Origin: Pseudomonas oryzicola
GTDB taxonomy: Bacteria > Pseudomonadota > Gammaproteobacteria > Pseudomonadales > Pseudomonadaceae
DNA length: 64,000 nucleotides
Direction: 5' to 3'
Assembly: GCF_014269185.2 (NCBI RefSeq)
Contig: NZ_JABWRZ020000001.1
Location: 2,009,001 to 2,073,000 of the forward strand
Below are positions 51,119 to 59,853 of this stretch, in pieces. The position numbers and the translations under genes were made by a program. The number at the start of each line of letters is the position of its first letter. Position 1 is the stretch's first letter. The notes beneath the pieces are model-generated. The model was not told the DNA's origin, searched no databases, and saw only the letters and a list, made by a program, of their open reading frames with translations.

Positions 51119-52942
51119 ATGTCCCAAGTTTTCGATGCCAGCGCATTCCTGGCGACCTGCAGCGGTCGCCCGGGCGTCTACCGGATGTTCGATGGCGAAG
51201 CCCGCCTGCTTTACGTAGGCAAGGCCAAGAACCTCAAGAAGCGCCTGGCCAGCTACTTCCGCAAGACCGGCCTGGCGCCCAAGACCGCCGCGCTGGTGGC
51301 TCGCATCGCCCAGGTCGAAACCACCATCACCGCCAACGAAACCGAGGCGCTGCTGCTGGAGCAGAACCTGATCAAGGAATGGCGGCCGCCGTACAACATC
51401 CTGTTGCGCGACGACAAGTCCTACCCCTACGTGTTTCTTTCCGACGGTGAATTTCCGCGCCTGGGCATTCACCGTGGGGCGAAGAAGGCCAAGGGCCGCT
51501 ACTTTGGCCCATACCCCAGTGCCGGAGCCATACGCGAGAGCCTCAGCCTGCTGCAAAAGGCCTTTTCGGTGCGCCAGTGCGAAGACAGCTACTATGCCAA
51601 CCGCACCCGGCCGTGCCTGCAATACCAGATCAAGCGCTGCAAAGGGCCGTGCACCGCGCTGGTGGGCGCCGAGGAATACGCCGAAGACGTCCGCCATTCG
51701 GTGATGTTTCTCGAGGGCCGCAGCCAGCAGTTGGGCAACGAGCTGAATGCCGAAATGGAGAAGGCCGCCATGGCCCTCAACTTCGAGAAGGCCGCCGAGT
51801 TGCGCGATCAGATCGCCCTGTTACGCCGGGTCCAGGACCAGCAATACATCGAAGGCGGCAGCGGCGACGTCGATGTCGTCGCCGCCTTCGTCAACCCTGG
51901 CGGTGCCTGCGTGCACTTGATCAGCGTGCGTGGCGGGCGGGTGCTGGGCAGCAAGAATTTCTTCCCGCAAGTGGGCATCGAGGAGGAGGTGGCCGAAGTG
52001 ATGGCCGCGTTCCTCGCCCAGTACTACTTGGGCAACGCCGAGCGTGAACTGCCCGGCGAGCTGATCGTCAACGTGGTGCATGAAGATTTCGAGGCCATCA
52101 GCGCAGCCCTGCAGAGCCTGCGTGGCCGCGAGCTGGCCATCAGCCACCGTGTGCGCGGCACCCGTGCCCGCTGGCAGCAATTGGCGGTGACCAATGCCGA
52201 ACAGGCCCTCAATGCCCGCCTGGCCAACCGCCAGCACATGGCTGCACGCTTCGAAGCGCTGGCCGAGGTGCTGGGCCTGGACGAAGTGCCGCAGCGCCTG
52301 GAGTGCTACGACATCAGCCATTCCAGCGGCGAGGCCACGGTGGCCAGCTGCGTGGTGTTCGGCCCGGAAGGCCCGCTGAAGTCCGACTACCGCCGTTTCA
52401 ATATCGAGGGCGTCACCGCCGGCGACGACTACGCCGCCATGCACCAGGCCCTGACTCGCCGCTACGGGCGCATCCGCGACGGCGAGGGCAAGTTGCCCGA
52501 CGTGCTGCTGGTGGACGGCGGCAAAGGCCAGCTGAACATGGCCCGCGACGTCATGCAGGAGCTGGGCTTTACCGACCTGACCCTGCTCGGCGTGGCCAAA
52601 GGCGTGACGCGCAAGGCCGGTTTCGAAACCCTGTACCTGAACGACGTGCACCACGAGTTCACCCTCAAGGGCGACTCACCGGCGTTGCACCTGATCCAGC
52701 AGATCCGCGACGAAGCGCACCGTTTTGCCATCACCGGCCACCGCGCGCGCCGTGGCAAGGCGCGGCGGGTGTCCAGCCTGGAAGATGTGGCCGGGGTAGG
52801 GCCCAAGCGCCGCCGCGACTTGCTGAAACATTTCGGCGGCCTGCAGGAACTCAATCGCGCCAGCGTCGATGAAATTGCCAAAGCTCCCGGCATCAGTAAA
52901 AAGCTTGCCGAGTCGATTTATGCCAGCCTGCATAGCGAGTAG
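51119..52942 (+). CDS. uvrC: Excinuclease ABC subunit C
   Basis: Makes the dual incisions of nucleotide excision repair. 607 residues. GIY-YIG domain at the N-terminus ([20 protein letters not shown]), a UVR motif around 205-240 ([20 protein letters not shown]), the RNase H-like endonuclease domain ([31 protein letters not shown]), and C-terminal HhH repeats ([19 protein letters not shown]). It starts 6 bases after gacA and ends 33 bases before pgsA. Confidence 0.97.
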   Translation: MSQVFDASAFLATCSGRPGVYRMFDGEARLLYVGKAKNLKKRLASYFRKTGLAPKTAALVARIAQVETTITANETEALLLEQNLIKEWRPPYNILLRDDKSYPYVFLSDGEFPRLGIHRGAKKAKGRYFGPYPSAGAIRESLSLLQKAFSVRQCEDSYYANRTRPCLQYQIKRCKGPCTALVGAEEYAEDVRHSVMFLEGRSQQLGNELNAEMEKAAMALNFEKAAELRDQIALLRRVQDQQYIEGGSGDVDVVAAFVNPGGACVHLISVRGGRVLGSKNFFPQVGIEEEVAEVMAAFLAQYYLGNAERELPGELIVNVVHEDFEAISAALQSLRGRELAISHRVRGTRARWQQLAVTNAEQALNARLANRQHMAARFEALAEVLGLDEVPQRLECYDISHSSGEATVASCVVFGPEGPLKSDYRRFNIEGVTAGDDYAAMHQALTRRYGRIRDGEGKLPDVLLVDGGKGQLNMARDVMQELGFTDLTLLGVAKGVTRKAGFETLYLNDVHHEFTLKGDSPALHLIQQIRDEAHRFAITGHRARRGKARRVSSLEDVAGVGPKRRRDLLKHFGGLQELNRASVDEIAKAPGISKKLAESIYASLHSE

Positions 52943-52975
52943 AATGCCGGGCTCAACTTGCGGCCAGTCGTACCG

Positions 52976-53536
52976 ATGAATATTCCAAACTTGCTCACCG
53001 TCCTGCGCGTCCTGCTCATCCCGATTTTCATCCTGCTGTTCTACATGCCGTACCACTGGAGCTACCTGGTGGCCAGCAGCGTGTTCGCCGTCGCTGCCGC
53101 TACCGACTGGCTGGATGGTTACCTGGCGCGTCGCCTGCAGCAGAGCACGCCGTTCGGCGCCTTCCTCGACCCGGTGGCCGACAAGTTGATGGTAGCAGTG
53201 GCCCTGGTGCTGCTGGTGCAGACCCACGCCAACTTCTGGCTGACCTTGCCGGCGGCGGTCATCATCGGCCGCGAAATCGTCGTCTCGGCACTGCGCGAGT
53301 GGATGGCCGAACTGGGTGCGCGGGCGCAAGTGGCGGTGTCCAACCTGGGCAAGTGGAAAACCGCGGCGCAAATGCTGGCGCTGGTGATCCTGCTGGCCAA
53401 CCCACCGGCAGTGACCTTCTGGGTCATCCTCGGCTATGCACTGCTGCTGGTGGCGGCGGGGCTGACGCTGTGGTCGATGGTGCACTACCTGCTGGCCGCC
53501 TGGCCGCACCTGCGCAAAGGCTCGGAGCAGAAATAA
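52976..53536 (+). CDS. pgsA: Phosphatidylglycerophosphate synthase
   Basis: CDP-diacylglycerol-glycerol-3-phosphate 3-phosphatidyltransferase, first step of phosphatidylglycerol synthesis. 186 residues, from ATG 52976 ([20 protein letters not shown]). CDP-alcohol transferase motif [20 protein letters not shown] plus [10 protein letters not shown] (about residues 40-70), with several membrane helices. Position after gacA-uvrC and before a tRNA-Gly is conserved in pseudomonads. Confidence 0.96.
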   Translation: MNIPNLLTVLRVLLIPIFILLFYMPYHWSYLVASSVFAVAAATDWLDGYLARRLQQSTPFGAFLDPVADKLMVAVALVLLVQTHANFWLTLPAAVIIGREIVVSALREWMAELGARAQVAVSNLGKWKTAAQMLALVILLANPPAVTFWVILGYALLLVAAGLTLWSMVHYLLAAWPHLRKGSEQK

Positions 53537-53557
53537 AAGTTTTTTTGAATCAAGGGG

Positions 53558-53585
53558 TTGACGCCGTTTTGGAAATCGCTAGAAT
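53558..53585 (+). promoter_or_regulatory. Sigma-70-type promoter of tRNA-Gly
   Basis: TTGACG at 53558-53563 and TAGAAT at 53580-53585 with a 16-base spacer; the tRNA begins 16 bases on. Confidence 0.65.
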
Positions 53586-53600
53586 GGCACCCATCACGAC

Positions 53601-53676
<76 letters not shown>

Positions 53677-53723
53677 TTTATAGATCTACAGAGTTCCAAG
53701 GAAGTCTGTAAGTCATTGAAAAT

Positions 53724-53744
53724 AGACGCTTAGGCGTCTTTTTT
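53724..53744 (+). terminator. Rho-independent terminator downstream of tRNA-Gly
   Basis: AGACGC-TTAG-GCGTCT followed by a run of T (53724-53744). Confidence 0.7.
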
Positions 53745-53904
53745 CGTTCCAGTCAGATCCATTGGGATCCATGGGCATCCGGACTCTTTTAGTCCAGAAA
53801 TTAGTCCATGAAATCCGGGCTTCCCCAGTCCCGGTTTGTTGCTGGAGAGGAGCGTCGAGCGTTACGAGCATCTAGCCCTGAATTTCATGTTCAGGAGCTC
53901 GTAC

Positions 53905-55257
53905 ATGGCACTCTCGGATGCAACGGTTCGCCAGGCCAAGGCCACTGGCAAGGACTACACCCTCGGCGATAGCGATGGCCTGTCACTCGGCGTGACAGCG
54001 GCTGGCGGCAAGTCGTGGCACTTTCGCTACTCATGGGCTGGCAAGCAGAAGCGCATGTCCCTCGGCACCTACCCCGAGGTGGGCCTGCGCCAGGCGCGGT
54101 CACTGCGTGATGAGGCGCGGCGTCTGATCGCCGAAGGCACCAACCCCTGCGTCCACCGGCGGCATCAGCGCCATACGCAGAACCTCGCCGAGCAGAACAC
54201 CTTTCAGGCGATGTACGACCTTTGGTTCGCGCACCGCAGCCGCGTGCTCAAGAAGGGGCGGCAGAGCACGCTGGAACAGATCCAGCGCATCTTCGACAAC
54301 GATGTGCTGCCGGCATTGGGCAAGTCCTCAATCTACGCCATCAAGCGCCATGATCTGTTGGATGTGTTGGCCAGGATCGAGCGGCGGTGAGCCTATACCG
54401 TGGCCGAGAAGGTCAGGACGTGGTTGAAGCAGCTGTTTCGCTTTGCCTTGGTCAAGGCGCCGGGGCTGGAGCAGAACCCAGCCTCCGACCTGGATGTGGT
54501 GGCCGTACCCAAGCCACCGGTCACTCACAACCCCTTCCTGCGCATGCCCGAGCTTCCTGACCTGTTGCAGGCCATAGACGGATATGGTGGTGCGTTGCAG
54601 ACCCGGCTGGGGCTGCGCTTGCTGCTACTGACGGGCGTGCGCACGGGCGAGCTGCGGCTGGCTACGCCCGATCAGTTCGATCTCAAGCAGGGATTGTGGA
54701 CGATCCCGCCCGAAGTGGTGAAACAGCTGCAGTTGGAAATGCGCAAGGAAGGGCGTCGTGGCCAGGAGATACCGCCTTACATCGTGCCGTTGTCTGAGCA
54801 AGCCAAAGACATCGTTCGGCAGCTGCTACAGTAGGTACGGCCGGCACAGAAGTACGTGTTTGCCCATCGTTACGACCTCAACGACCGGATGAGCGAGAAC
54901 ACCCTCAATAATGCGCTGCACCGTATGGGGTATTTCGGTCTGCTGACCGGGCATGGCGTGCGTGGAACATTGTCCACGGCCCTGCATGAAATCGGCTATC
55001 CGAAGGTGTGGATCGATGCCCAGCTCTCGCATGCCGACCCGGACAAGGTCAGTTCTGCCTACAACCATGCCGAGTATGTGGAGCAGAGGCGCCGGATGAT
55101 GCAGGACTGGGCCGATCGGCTGGACCTGTGTGGGCAAGGGGAGGTTGAGGCGGCAATCAGGCAGTTGACCATCTATCTGGACGGTGTGGCGATGGAGAGC
55201 GAGTTCCGACCCGGCACGTACGTAGCGATGTCGTCGCCTATGGCAAGTGTTTTCTGA
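53905..55257 (+). pseudogene. P4-type tyrosine integrase with two in-frame stop codons
   Basis: One continuous frame of about 450 codons is broken by TGA at 54388-54390 and TAG at 54832-54834, both in the same frame. ATG 53905 has AGGAG 8 bases upstream. The first segment has the P4-integrase N-terminal pattern (ALSDATVRQAKATGKDYTLG, then GKQKRMSLGTYPEVGLRQAR). The middle segment has the first catalytic Arg (TGVRTGELRLA), and the last segment has HGVRGTLSTALHEIGY and QLSHADPDKVSSAYNHAEY with the His and Tyr region. Decay by nonsense mutations is the simplest reading. It lies next to tRNA-Gly, consistent with an island insertion. Confidence 0.85.
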
Positions 55258-55318
55258 GCGATGGGTAGTGAGTACTACAGGGCCTGGTGTTCAACTTGCC
55301 CTGTGGATGTTGGAGTGG

Positions 55319-55528
55319 TCAGGTAACAATCAGGATGATAAAGACAACCAAGCCTGCAGCTACGAGCGCTGCATCGATAAGGTCGGAGATGAGTTTGTTG
55401 TGGAGCGTTACCACTTCAAGTTTCAGCGCTGCACATATCAGGTTCAGATCTGAGCGCGTGATCCGTGGTCCGGACATCGGATTTTCCCATTGATGATTGG
55501 CGACAGCGTATTGGGCATTTCGGCTCAT
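55319..55528 (-). CDS. Small membrane-anchored ORF, uncertain
   Basis: 69 codons from ATG 55528. The C-terminal half is hydrophobic (LIDAALVAAGLVVFIILIVT), a single membrane segment; the N-terminal half is hydrophilic. No good ribosome binding site. Composition is lower in GC than the core genome. No homology recognised; might be a remnant or a small membrane-anchored protein. Lies within the accessory region. Confidence 0.35.
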   Translation of the reverse strand: MSRNAQYAVANHQWENPMSGPRITRSDLNLICAALKLEVVTLHNKLISDLIDAALVAAGLVVFIILIVT

Positions 55529-55584
55529 CGAAACACTTGCCGTCGATAGTTGAAAGCGGACAAGAATGAGGATCTGCAGCAACC

Positions 55585-55815
55585 TCAGAAAAAAGTTGCT
55601 GCAGTGCGATCAAGGATCGTTTGGATTACAGACCTCAGGACTACGTCTATGATGCCTGCGATGAGCGAGGACATCATGCCCAGGCGAACCAACAGCTTGT
55701 TGTCATGCTGCGAGAACTTGGTTTGGATCTGGGCGTTGAAGGTGTCCATGTCCTTGAGCAGATCTTTGCGCATCGCCAGGATATCTTTGCGCAGATCTGC
55801 TCCGGCATGAATCAC
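55585..55815 (-). CDS. Small ORF with helical N-terminus and membrane segment, uncertain
   Basis: 76 codons starting at GTG 55815, without a clear ribosome binding site. N-terminal charged helix (ADLRKDILAMRKDLLKDMDT) then a hydrophobic segment (MMSSLIAGIIDVVL). The pattern recalls DUF1640/coiled-coil membrane proteins but the identity is not supported. It may be a C-terminal remnant of a longer gene. It lies downstream of the Rhs gene beyond the MITE. Confidence 0.35.
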   Translation of the reverse strand: MIHAGADLRKDILAMRKDLLKDMDTFNAQIQTKFSQHDNKLLVRLGMMSSLIAGIIDVVLRSVIQTILDRTAATFF

Positions 55816-55846
55816 TGACAGGAATAGTCAGGCACTTAAGCTACAG

Positions 55847-55863
55847 GGGCCGCCTTGCGGCCC
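55847..55863. repeat. Short GC-rich dyad (REP-like half)
   Basis: GGGCCGC-CTT-GCGGCCC followed by TTTCGCGACG. It resembles one half of a Pseudomonas REP or a weak plus-strand terminator. The remainder of the 55816-56132 gap is the MITE at 55948-56086. Confidence 0.4.
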
Positions 55864-55947
55864 TTTCGCGACGCCAAAGCCTACTCGACATTTTGCCTCC
55901 TCTTCCGGCCTATTGTGATTGTTCGAACATCGGCCATGAAATTCTAG

Positions 55948-56086
55948 GGTCTGTATGAAAATTCTTGAAACGAAGGTCAGGCAAGGCGAAAACAGCTGAG
56001 GAAGCGGAGTTTACGGGTGGTAAATGAGCATTCCGAGGCTGTTTTCAACGCAGCATCACCGAGTATCAAGGCTTTTCGTACAGAGC
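55948..56086. mobile_element. MITE-like element with CTAG duplications
   Basis: 139-base non-coding element. Ends are imperfect inverted repeats (GGTCTGTATGAAAA at the left, GCTCTGTACGAAAA read inward from the right) and are flanked by CTAG at 55944-55947 and 56087-56090. The interior also folds, with GAAAACAGC near the left and GCTGTTTTC near the right. A diverged inverted copy lies at 63035-63150. The element may be mobilised by an IS; the transposase is not identified. Confidence 0.75.
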
Positions 56087-56132
56087 CTAGGTACGAGTGT
56101 TGAGTAAATTATCGTGTCTGATTTGCTTGGCT

Positions 56133-59100
56133 TCAAGTAGGTGAGAATTTGATAGGGGTATTAGGCTCCAGTTTGTATTTAAGATATTCTACAGGTTCCT
56201 TAAGGGCGTTATAAGGGTTGGACTTAAATACGTTAAATCTGTGGTTTTTCGCTGTAAATACTTGCGCCATAAGGTCTAAGCCGTCTTGCGGGTTGTTTTT
56301 GAATCTATTTCTAAATTCCTCTATGAGGCTTTCCATGCCCTCGGGTGTGAAGTTTCCTGTCATAGGGCCTTTGAACCCCTTGGTCGGCAATCCTGACAGA
56401 TTGGCTATGCGTTGTCCATTGGAAGCATCCCCGCCATTGGCAGAGAAACAGGAAAGTAGTCTGATTCTCTGGTGGTTGCCCTTTATTTGATAGGTTTTAT
56501 CGAGCACAGCCCACAATTCTTCTGCTGTCATTTCAGCGTAAACCGGTTTATCTGAAGATCGCCCTATGGGGACTAAAAATTGTGCCGGTTCTGATCCTTT
56601 TGGCCGCTGTCCATGTACGACAATGTTAAAGCGCATGTCACCAGTTTTTTTCATCTTGTCGACGAAAACGTAAATGCCCGGCTGGTGCCTGTTAAAGTTT
56701 CCTATTGTATTGGTCCCCCATTGTTGCGGTTGTGTCAGCAGCTTCTGAGGGTATTTCGAAGATCCAAAGCGTAGCAATTTCCAGCGGTTGCGAAGTGCAC
56801 GTAAAGCGGTCGATGACTCAGTCATTAATTTGAAGGCTGCGCTACCTAGCTTTCTAAATCCTGCGTGCGCCAGGTCCGCCAGGCCAGCAGCCATCGCCGC
56901 CCATCCCAGTTTCTCTGCCAGTTCAGGGTTGCTCTGTTGCACCGACACCTGCGCGATGGTCAAACCTGCATACGCCAGCGTCGATCCATACATCACTGCC
57001 CTAGCCACCCCGGCCATCTGCGAGCCTATCGCCGGCGCACTGGCCAGTGCCATCATCACTTGCCCCACCGGTTCCAATGTCCGCGACAACTCCGGGTTCG
57101 ACTGCCTCAATGCCATCCCCGTCGCCGTGACGGCGGCACCCGCTGTATAGACGATCATCAGGCCGGCGATCACCGGCGCACTGAGGGTGCCCGCCGAACC
57201 GATGATCATCAGTGCGCCAAAAATCGTCAGGCCAGCGAACAACAGCCACTCCCCGAAGCTGGCAGCCTGGGGCGGCGCCGTCTCCGTGCTGGGCGTCAGC
57301 GCCGCAAGAAGGGTATCGAGCCTTGCCAGGCTGGCTGCCTGGGCCTGGCGGTTGAGCATGATGTGGCCACTGGGGTCCTCGAAGTTGACCGGATCGGCTT
57401 TCGGGCAGTAGGCACGGTCATTCGGGCCGGCCGCACCCAGGGGACTCCAGTCGTCGGGCTGGCAGAATACTTTGTGCTGAGCGTCGTAGAAGCGGTAGCC
57501 ATCGCCCAGATGGAACCCCCCTGTCACCCGATCCACCCGCTGGCGGTTGTAACCGACGCCCACAGACTGAGTGTTGAGGGTGGCCAGATCGGTTACGCCC
57601 CAGGGCGTGAACGTGACCGAATTGCGAACCCAGGCGCCATCCTTGAACTGGTATTCGTCCCCCCCGCCGGTCTGCGGGTCGCCGAGCACGAACAGCCATT
57701 GATCGCCCAAGGCAACCGCAAGGCCTGCCTGGTCATCCAGCGTCAGGCGCTTGAGCACCTTGCCTGCCCCATCCAGCCAGGTTTCCCCACTCAGGCCATT
57801 GACACCGTAGTTGAGGATGCGCCGCTGGTTCCTGACGACATCATACTGAGCAATCAACCGGTCATGTTCGTCATACTCGTAATAGGTCAGCGGCGTCGTG
57901 CCACCCTTGGCAGTCACTGACCTCAGGCGGCCGCTCTCGGTGTAGGCCAGGGACTGTTCCCGCTCGTTGGTCGCGAGGTTGCCGTTGGCGTCGTACTTCA
58001 GGGTGACCGTGCGGGTACTGGCCTTGCCGGCAAGGGTCGAGGTGCAGGTCATCTTGGTACGCCGAGTCGGATGCATCGCATCCTCGTAGGCATAGTTGCG
58101 TACCAGCGTGTCTTTGTTGCTCCGCGTGGTCGAGCATTGGGTCATGCTGCCCAGCTCGTCGTATTGGTAAGTCTCTTCCTCAATGGCATGTCCTTCGTCA
58201 TCCTTGACCTCCTCGCCTGCCACTGCGTTCACCGTCCATTGCTGCAATTCATCGCTGGTGCCGGTCACGCTGGTGTAATAGACGAATGTCTCGGTTCTTG
58301 CCCGCTTGCCGTCACGGTACAGCGTCTTGCTTAGCAGCTGGCTGGCCGGTGACCAGGCTTGCTCGTAGCGCACCTTTTCCTGGCCGTTCAGTGAATAGCT
58401 GAGCGTGGTTTCGCGGCCAAAGGCATCGTAGTCGTGCAGCACCTGCAAGTGCTGGCCGCTGCGCATGTCCTGCACCGTCAGGCAGGCCAACTGGCCCAGT
58501 GCGGTGTAGGTGTAATGGTATTCGAGTGATCCGCGGCGTAACCGGCTGCGGTAGCCTTGGGCATTCTCCCAGGCCTGCAGGGACAGACCGTTGCTGTTCG
58601 ATGTGCCGGTCAAGACACCGCGCAGGGAGGCCGAACCCTCATCGCGCTGCTGTTGCCCGTGCACCGTCCGGTTGAAGCGCCAGGTGCCCAGCAGCAGCGG
58701 CTGCAAGGTTTCGCTGGTGACCAGGCTTTGATGATCGCCCCGCACCGGGCGTTCGGCCTGCAAGGCCTGTGTGACGGGGCTCAGCTTGAAGGTTACCAAA
58801 GGCGTCCTGATCGCTGTGCTGCTGCCTTTTTGAGCATACCAGGACAGGCTGCCATCATCGTTGCGTGCATGGTAAAGGCTGGTGCCATCTGGCTTCACGT
58901 AACCGTCTGGTCGGGCGCGCAGCGTTTGGCTGGTATCGCTGCCCCTGACCAGCGTCGACACGGCGCCCTCCTTGAACGTGCGGCTGGCCAGTACCCGTTC
59001 CGGCGCCTTCGCCGACTTCTTCACGCTCATGCGGGTCGGGGCGTTGTTCAAGCCTTCATAGGCCCAGGCAATGATCGACTTGTCCGGTTGGGTCAGTGTC

Positions 59101-59603
59101 TCTGGGCGCCCCAGGCCGTCGTAGGTAATAGCCCAGGTTCTGGCTTGCTTCGCATAGCCGGGAATGTCCTCGGTCACCCGGGTGCACTGGCCGTTCTGGT
59201 TGAGGGTCTGGGTGGTCGTGATGGCAGCTCCGACGACTGGTTTCTCCAGGCCTTTCCAGGTTTCGTGAGTCAGGGTGACCGACCCGTCCCGGAGGTTGCA
59301 CTGGGTGGATTGCTGGGTGGTCAGTGCGCCTTGCGAGATCAGCCCCAAGGTGGAGCGGGTGGTCAACGACACATTCTTGTTTGCGTCGGTAACCAACGGG
59401 TCATGTCCGTGGGCCTGCCAGAACCAGTCCTTGCTCTGCTGAGGCAGTGCTTTGACGTTGTCGATGCGCAGGCCACCCGGCAAGTAGTCGAACAGCACTT
59501 GGCTGGCCATTTGCCCATCGCTGTCCCAGTATGTTTCCTCTACCGCGCAATAGTTGTCGGCACTGTGGTCAGGCCCTGGCACGCGTTGCAGCTCACGGCG
59601 CAC
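56133..59603 (-). CDS. Rhs/YD-repeat protein, N-terminally truncated, with a possible protease-like C-terminal domain
   Basis: Toxin-scaffold protein of the Rhs/YD-repeat family, 1156 residues from GTG 59603. The frame stays open upstream to TAA 59745-59747 with Rhs-like residues (DGDGKGRLV..., YYDGQQRLVRRELQ) but no ATG, GTG or TTG start, so the gene has probably lost its N-terminus. YD-repeats (for example LEYHYTYTALGQL, LHDYDAFGRET, YDANGNL, YYEYDEHDRL) fill about residues 370-640; the core region GGFHLGDGYRFYDAQHK and DPVNFEDPSGHIM lies at about 695-755. A hydrophobic segment (about 780-835) precedes the C-terminal domain, which has His997 in NIVVHGQ and Cys1052 in IRLLSCFSANGG, spaced as in clan CD cysteine peptidases. 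No immunity gene follows directly; a MITE lies 46 bases past the stop. The toxin activity is inference. Confidence 0.75.
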   Translation of the reverse strand: MRRELQRVPGPDHSADNYCAVEETYWDSDGQMASQVLFDYLPGGLRIDNVKALPQQSKDWFWQAHGHDPLVTDANKNVSLTTRSTLGLISQGALTTQQSTQCNLRDGSVTLTHETWKGLEKPVVGAAITTTQTLNQNGQCTRVTEDIPGYAKQARTWAITYDGLGRPETLTQPDKSIIAWAYEGLNNAPTRMSVKKSAKAPERVLASRTFKEGAVSTLVRGSDTSQTLRARPDGYVKPDGTSLYHARNDDGSLSWYAQKGSSTAIRTPLVTFKLSPVTQALQAERPVRGDHQSLVTSETLQPLLLGTWRFNRTVHGQQQRDEGSASLRGVLTGTSNSNGLSLQAWENAQGYRSRLRRGSLEYHYTYTALGQLACLTVQDMRSGQHLQVLHDYDAFGRETTLSYSLNGQEKVRYEQAWSPASQLLSKTLYRDGKRARTETFVYYTSVTGTSDELQQWTVNAVAGEEVKDDEGHAIEEETYQYDELGSMTQCSTTRSNKDTLVRNYAYEDAMHPTRRTKMTCTSTLAGKASTRTVTLKYDANGNLATNEREQSLAYTESGRLRSVTAKGGTTPLTYYEYDEHDRLIAQYDVVRNQRRILNYGVNGLSGETWLDGAGKVLKRLTLDDQAGLAVALGDQWLFVLGDPQTGGGDEYQFKDGAWVRNSVTFTPWGVTDLATLNTQSVGVGYNRQRVDRVTGGFHLGDGYRFYDAQHKVFCQPDDWSPLGAAGPNDRAYCPKADPVNFEDPSGHIMLNRQAQAASLARLDTLLAALTPSTETAPPQAASFGEWLLFAGLTIFGALMIIGSAGTLSAPVIAGLMIVYTAGAAVTATGMALRQSNPELSRTLEPVGQVMMALASAPAIGSQMAGVARAVMYGSTLAYAGLTIAQVSVQQSNPELAEKLGWAAMAAGLADLAHAGFRKLGSAAFKLMTESSTALRALRNRWKLLRFGSSKYPQKLLTQPQQWGTNTIGNFNRHQPGIYVFVDKMKKTGDMRFNIVVHGQRPKGSEPAQFLVPIGRSSDKPVYAEMTAEELWAVLDKTYQIKGNHQRIRLLSCFSANGGDASNGQRIANLSGLPTKGFKGPMTGNFTPEGMESLIEEFRNRFKNNPQDGLDLMAQVFTAKNHRFNVFKSNPYNALKEPVEYLKYKLEPNTPIKFSPT

Positions 59604-59853
59604 GAGGCGTTGCTGGCCATCGTAATAGCACTGCTGGTGACGCCCCAGGGCGACGCAACTCCTGACCAGCCTGCCCTTGCCGTCACCGTCCGTGGAAGTA
59701 GCGTAGAACCCGCAATCTGCAAACAGTGCTGTTGATGATGCGAGTTATACGGTAAACGGCTGCCATGCAACTGATATTTTTGTCAGTTGTTCGAGGCATT
59801 GCAGGTCCGTATGGTTAGATTGCGTTATGCCAAAACCCTAGGAGGAGGGAATC
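59604..59853. promoter_or_regulatory. Region between Rhs fragment and the 896-residue gene
   Basis: About 140 bases at 59604-59744 continue the Rhs reading frame without a start codon (truncated 5' end). The remaining 106 bases before ATG 59854 have the AT content of the accessory segment and must carry the promoter of the 896-residue gene. No consensus promoter was recognised with confidence. Confidence 0.4.

Noticed and set aside
55247..55493. Plus-strand ORFs overlapping the end of the integrase region
   Set aside because: Short, no ribosome binding sites, overlapping one another in different frames; no domain features.
56133..59603. Assignment to the TccC-type insecticidal toxin group
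   Set aside because: The YD-repeat core would fit, but no TcA or TcB genes are visible and the C-terminus resembles no Tc toxin I recall; the call is left at Rhs family.
59540..59770. 76-codon minus-strand ORF upstream of the Rhs gene
   Set aside because: Out of frame with the Rhs-like residues; the Rhs frame continues through this stretch in another frame.
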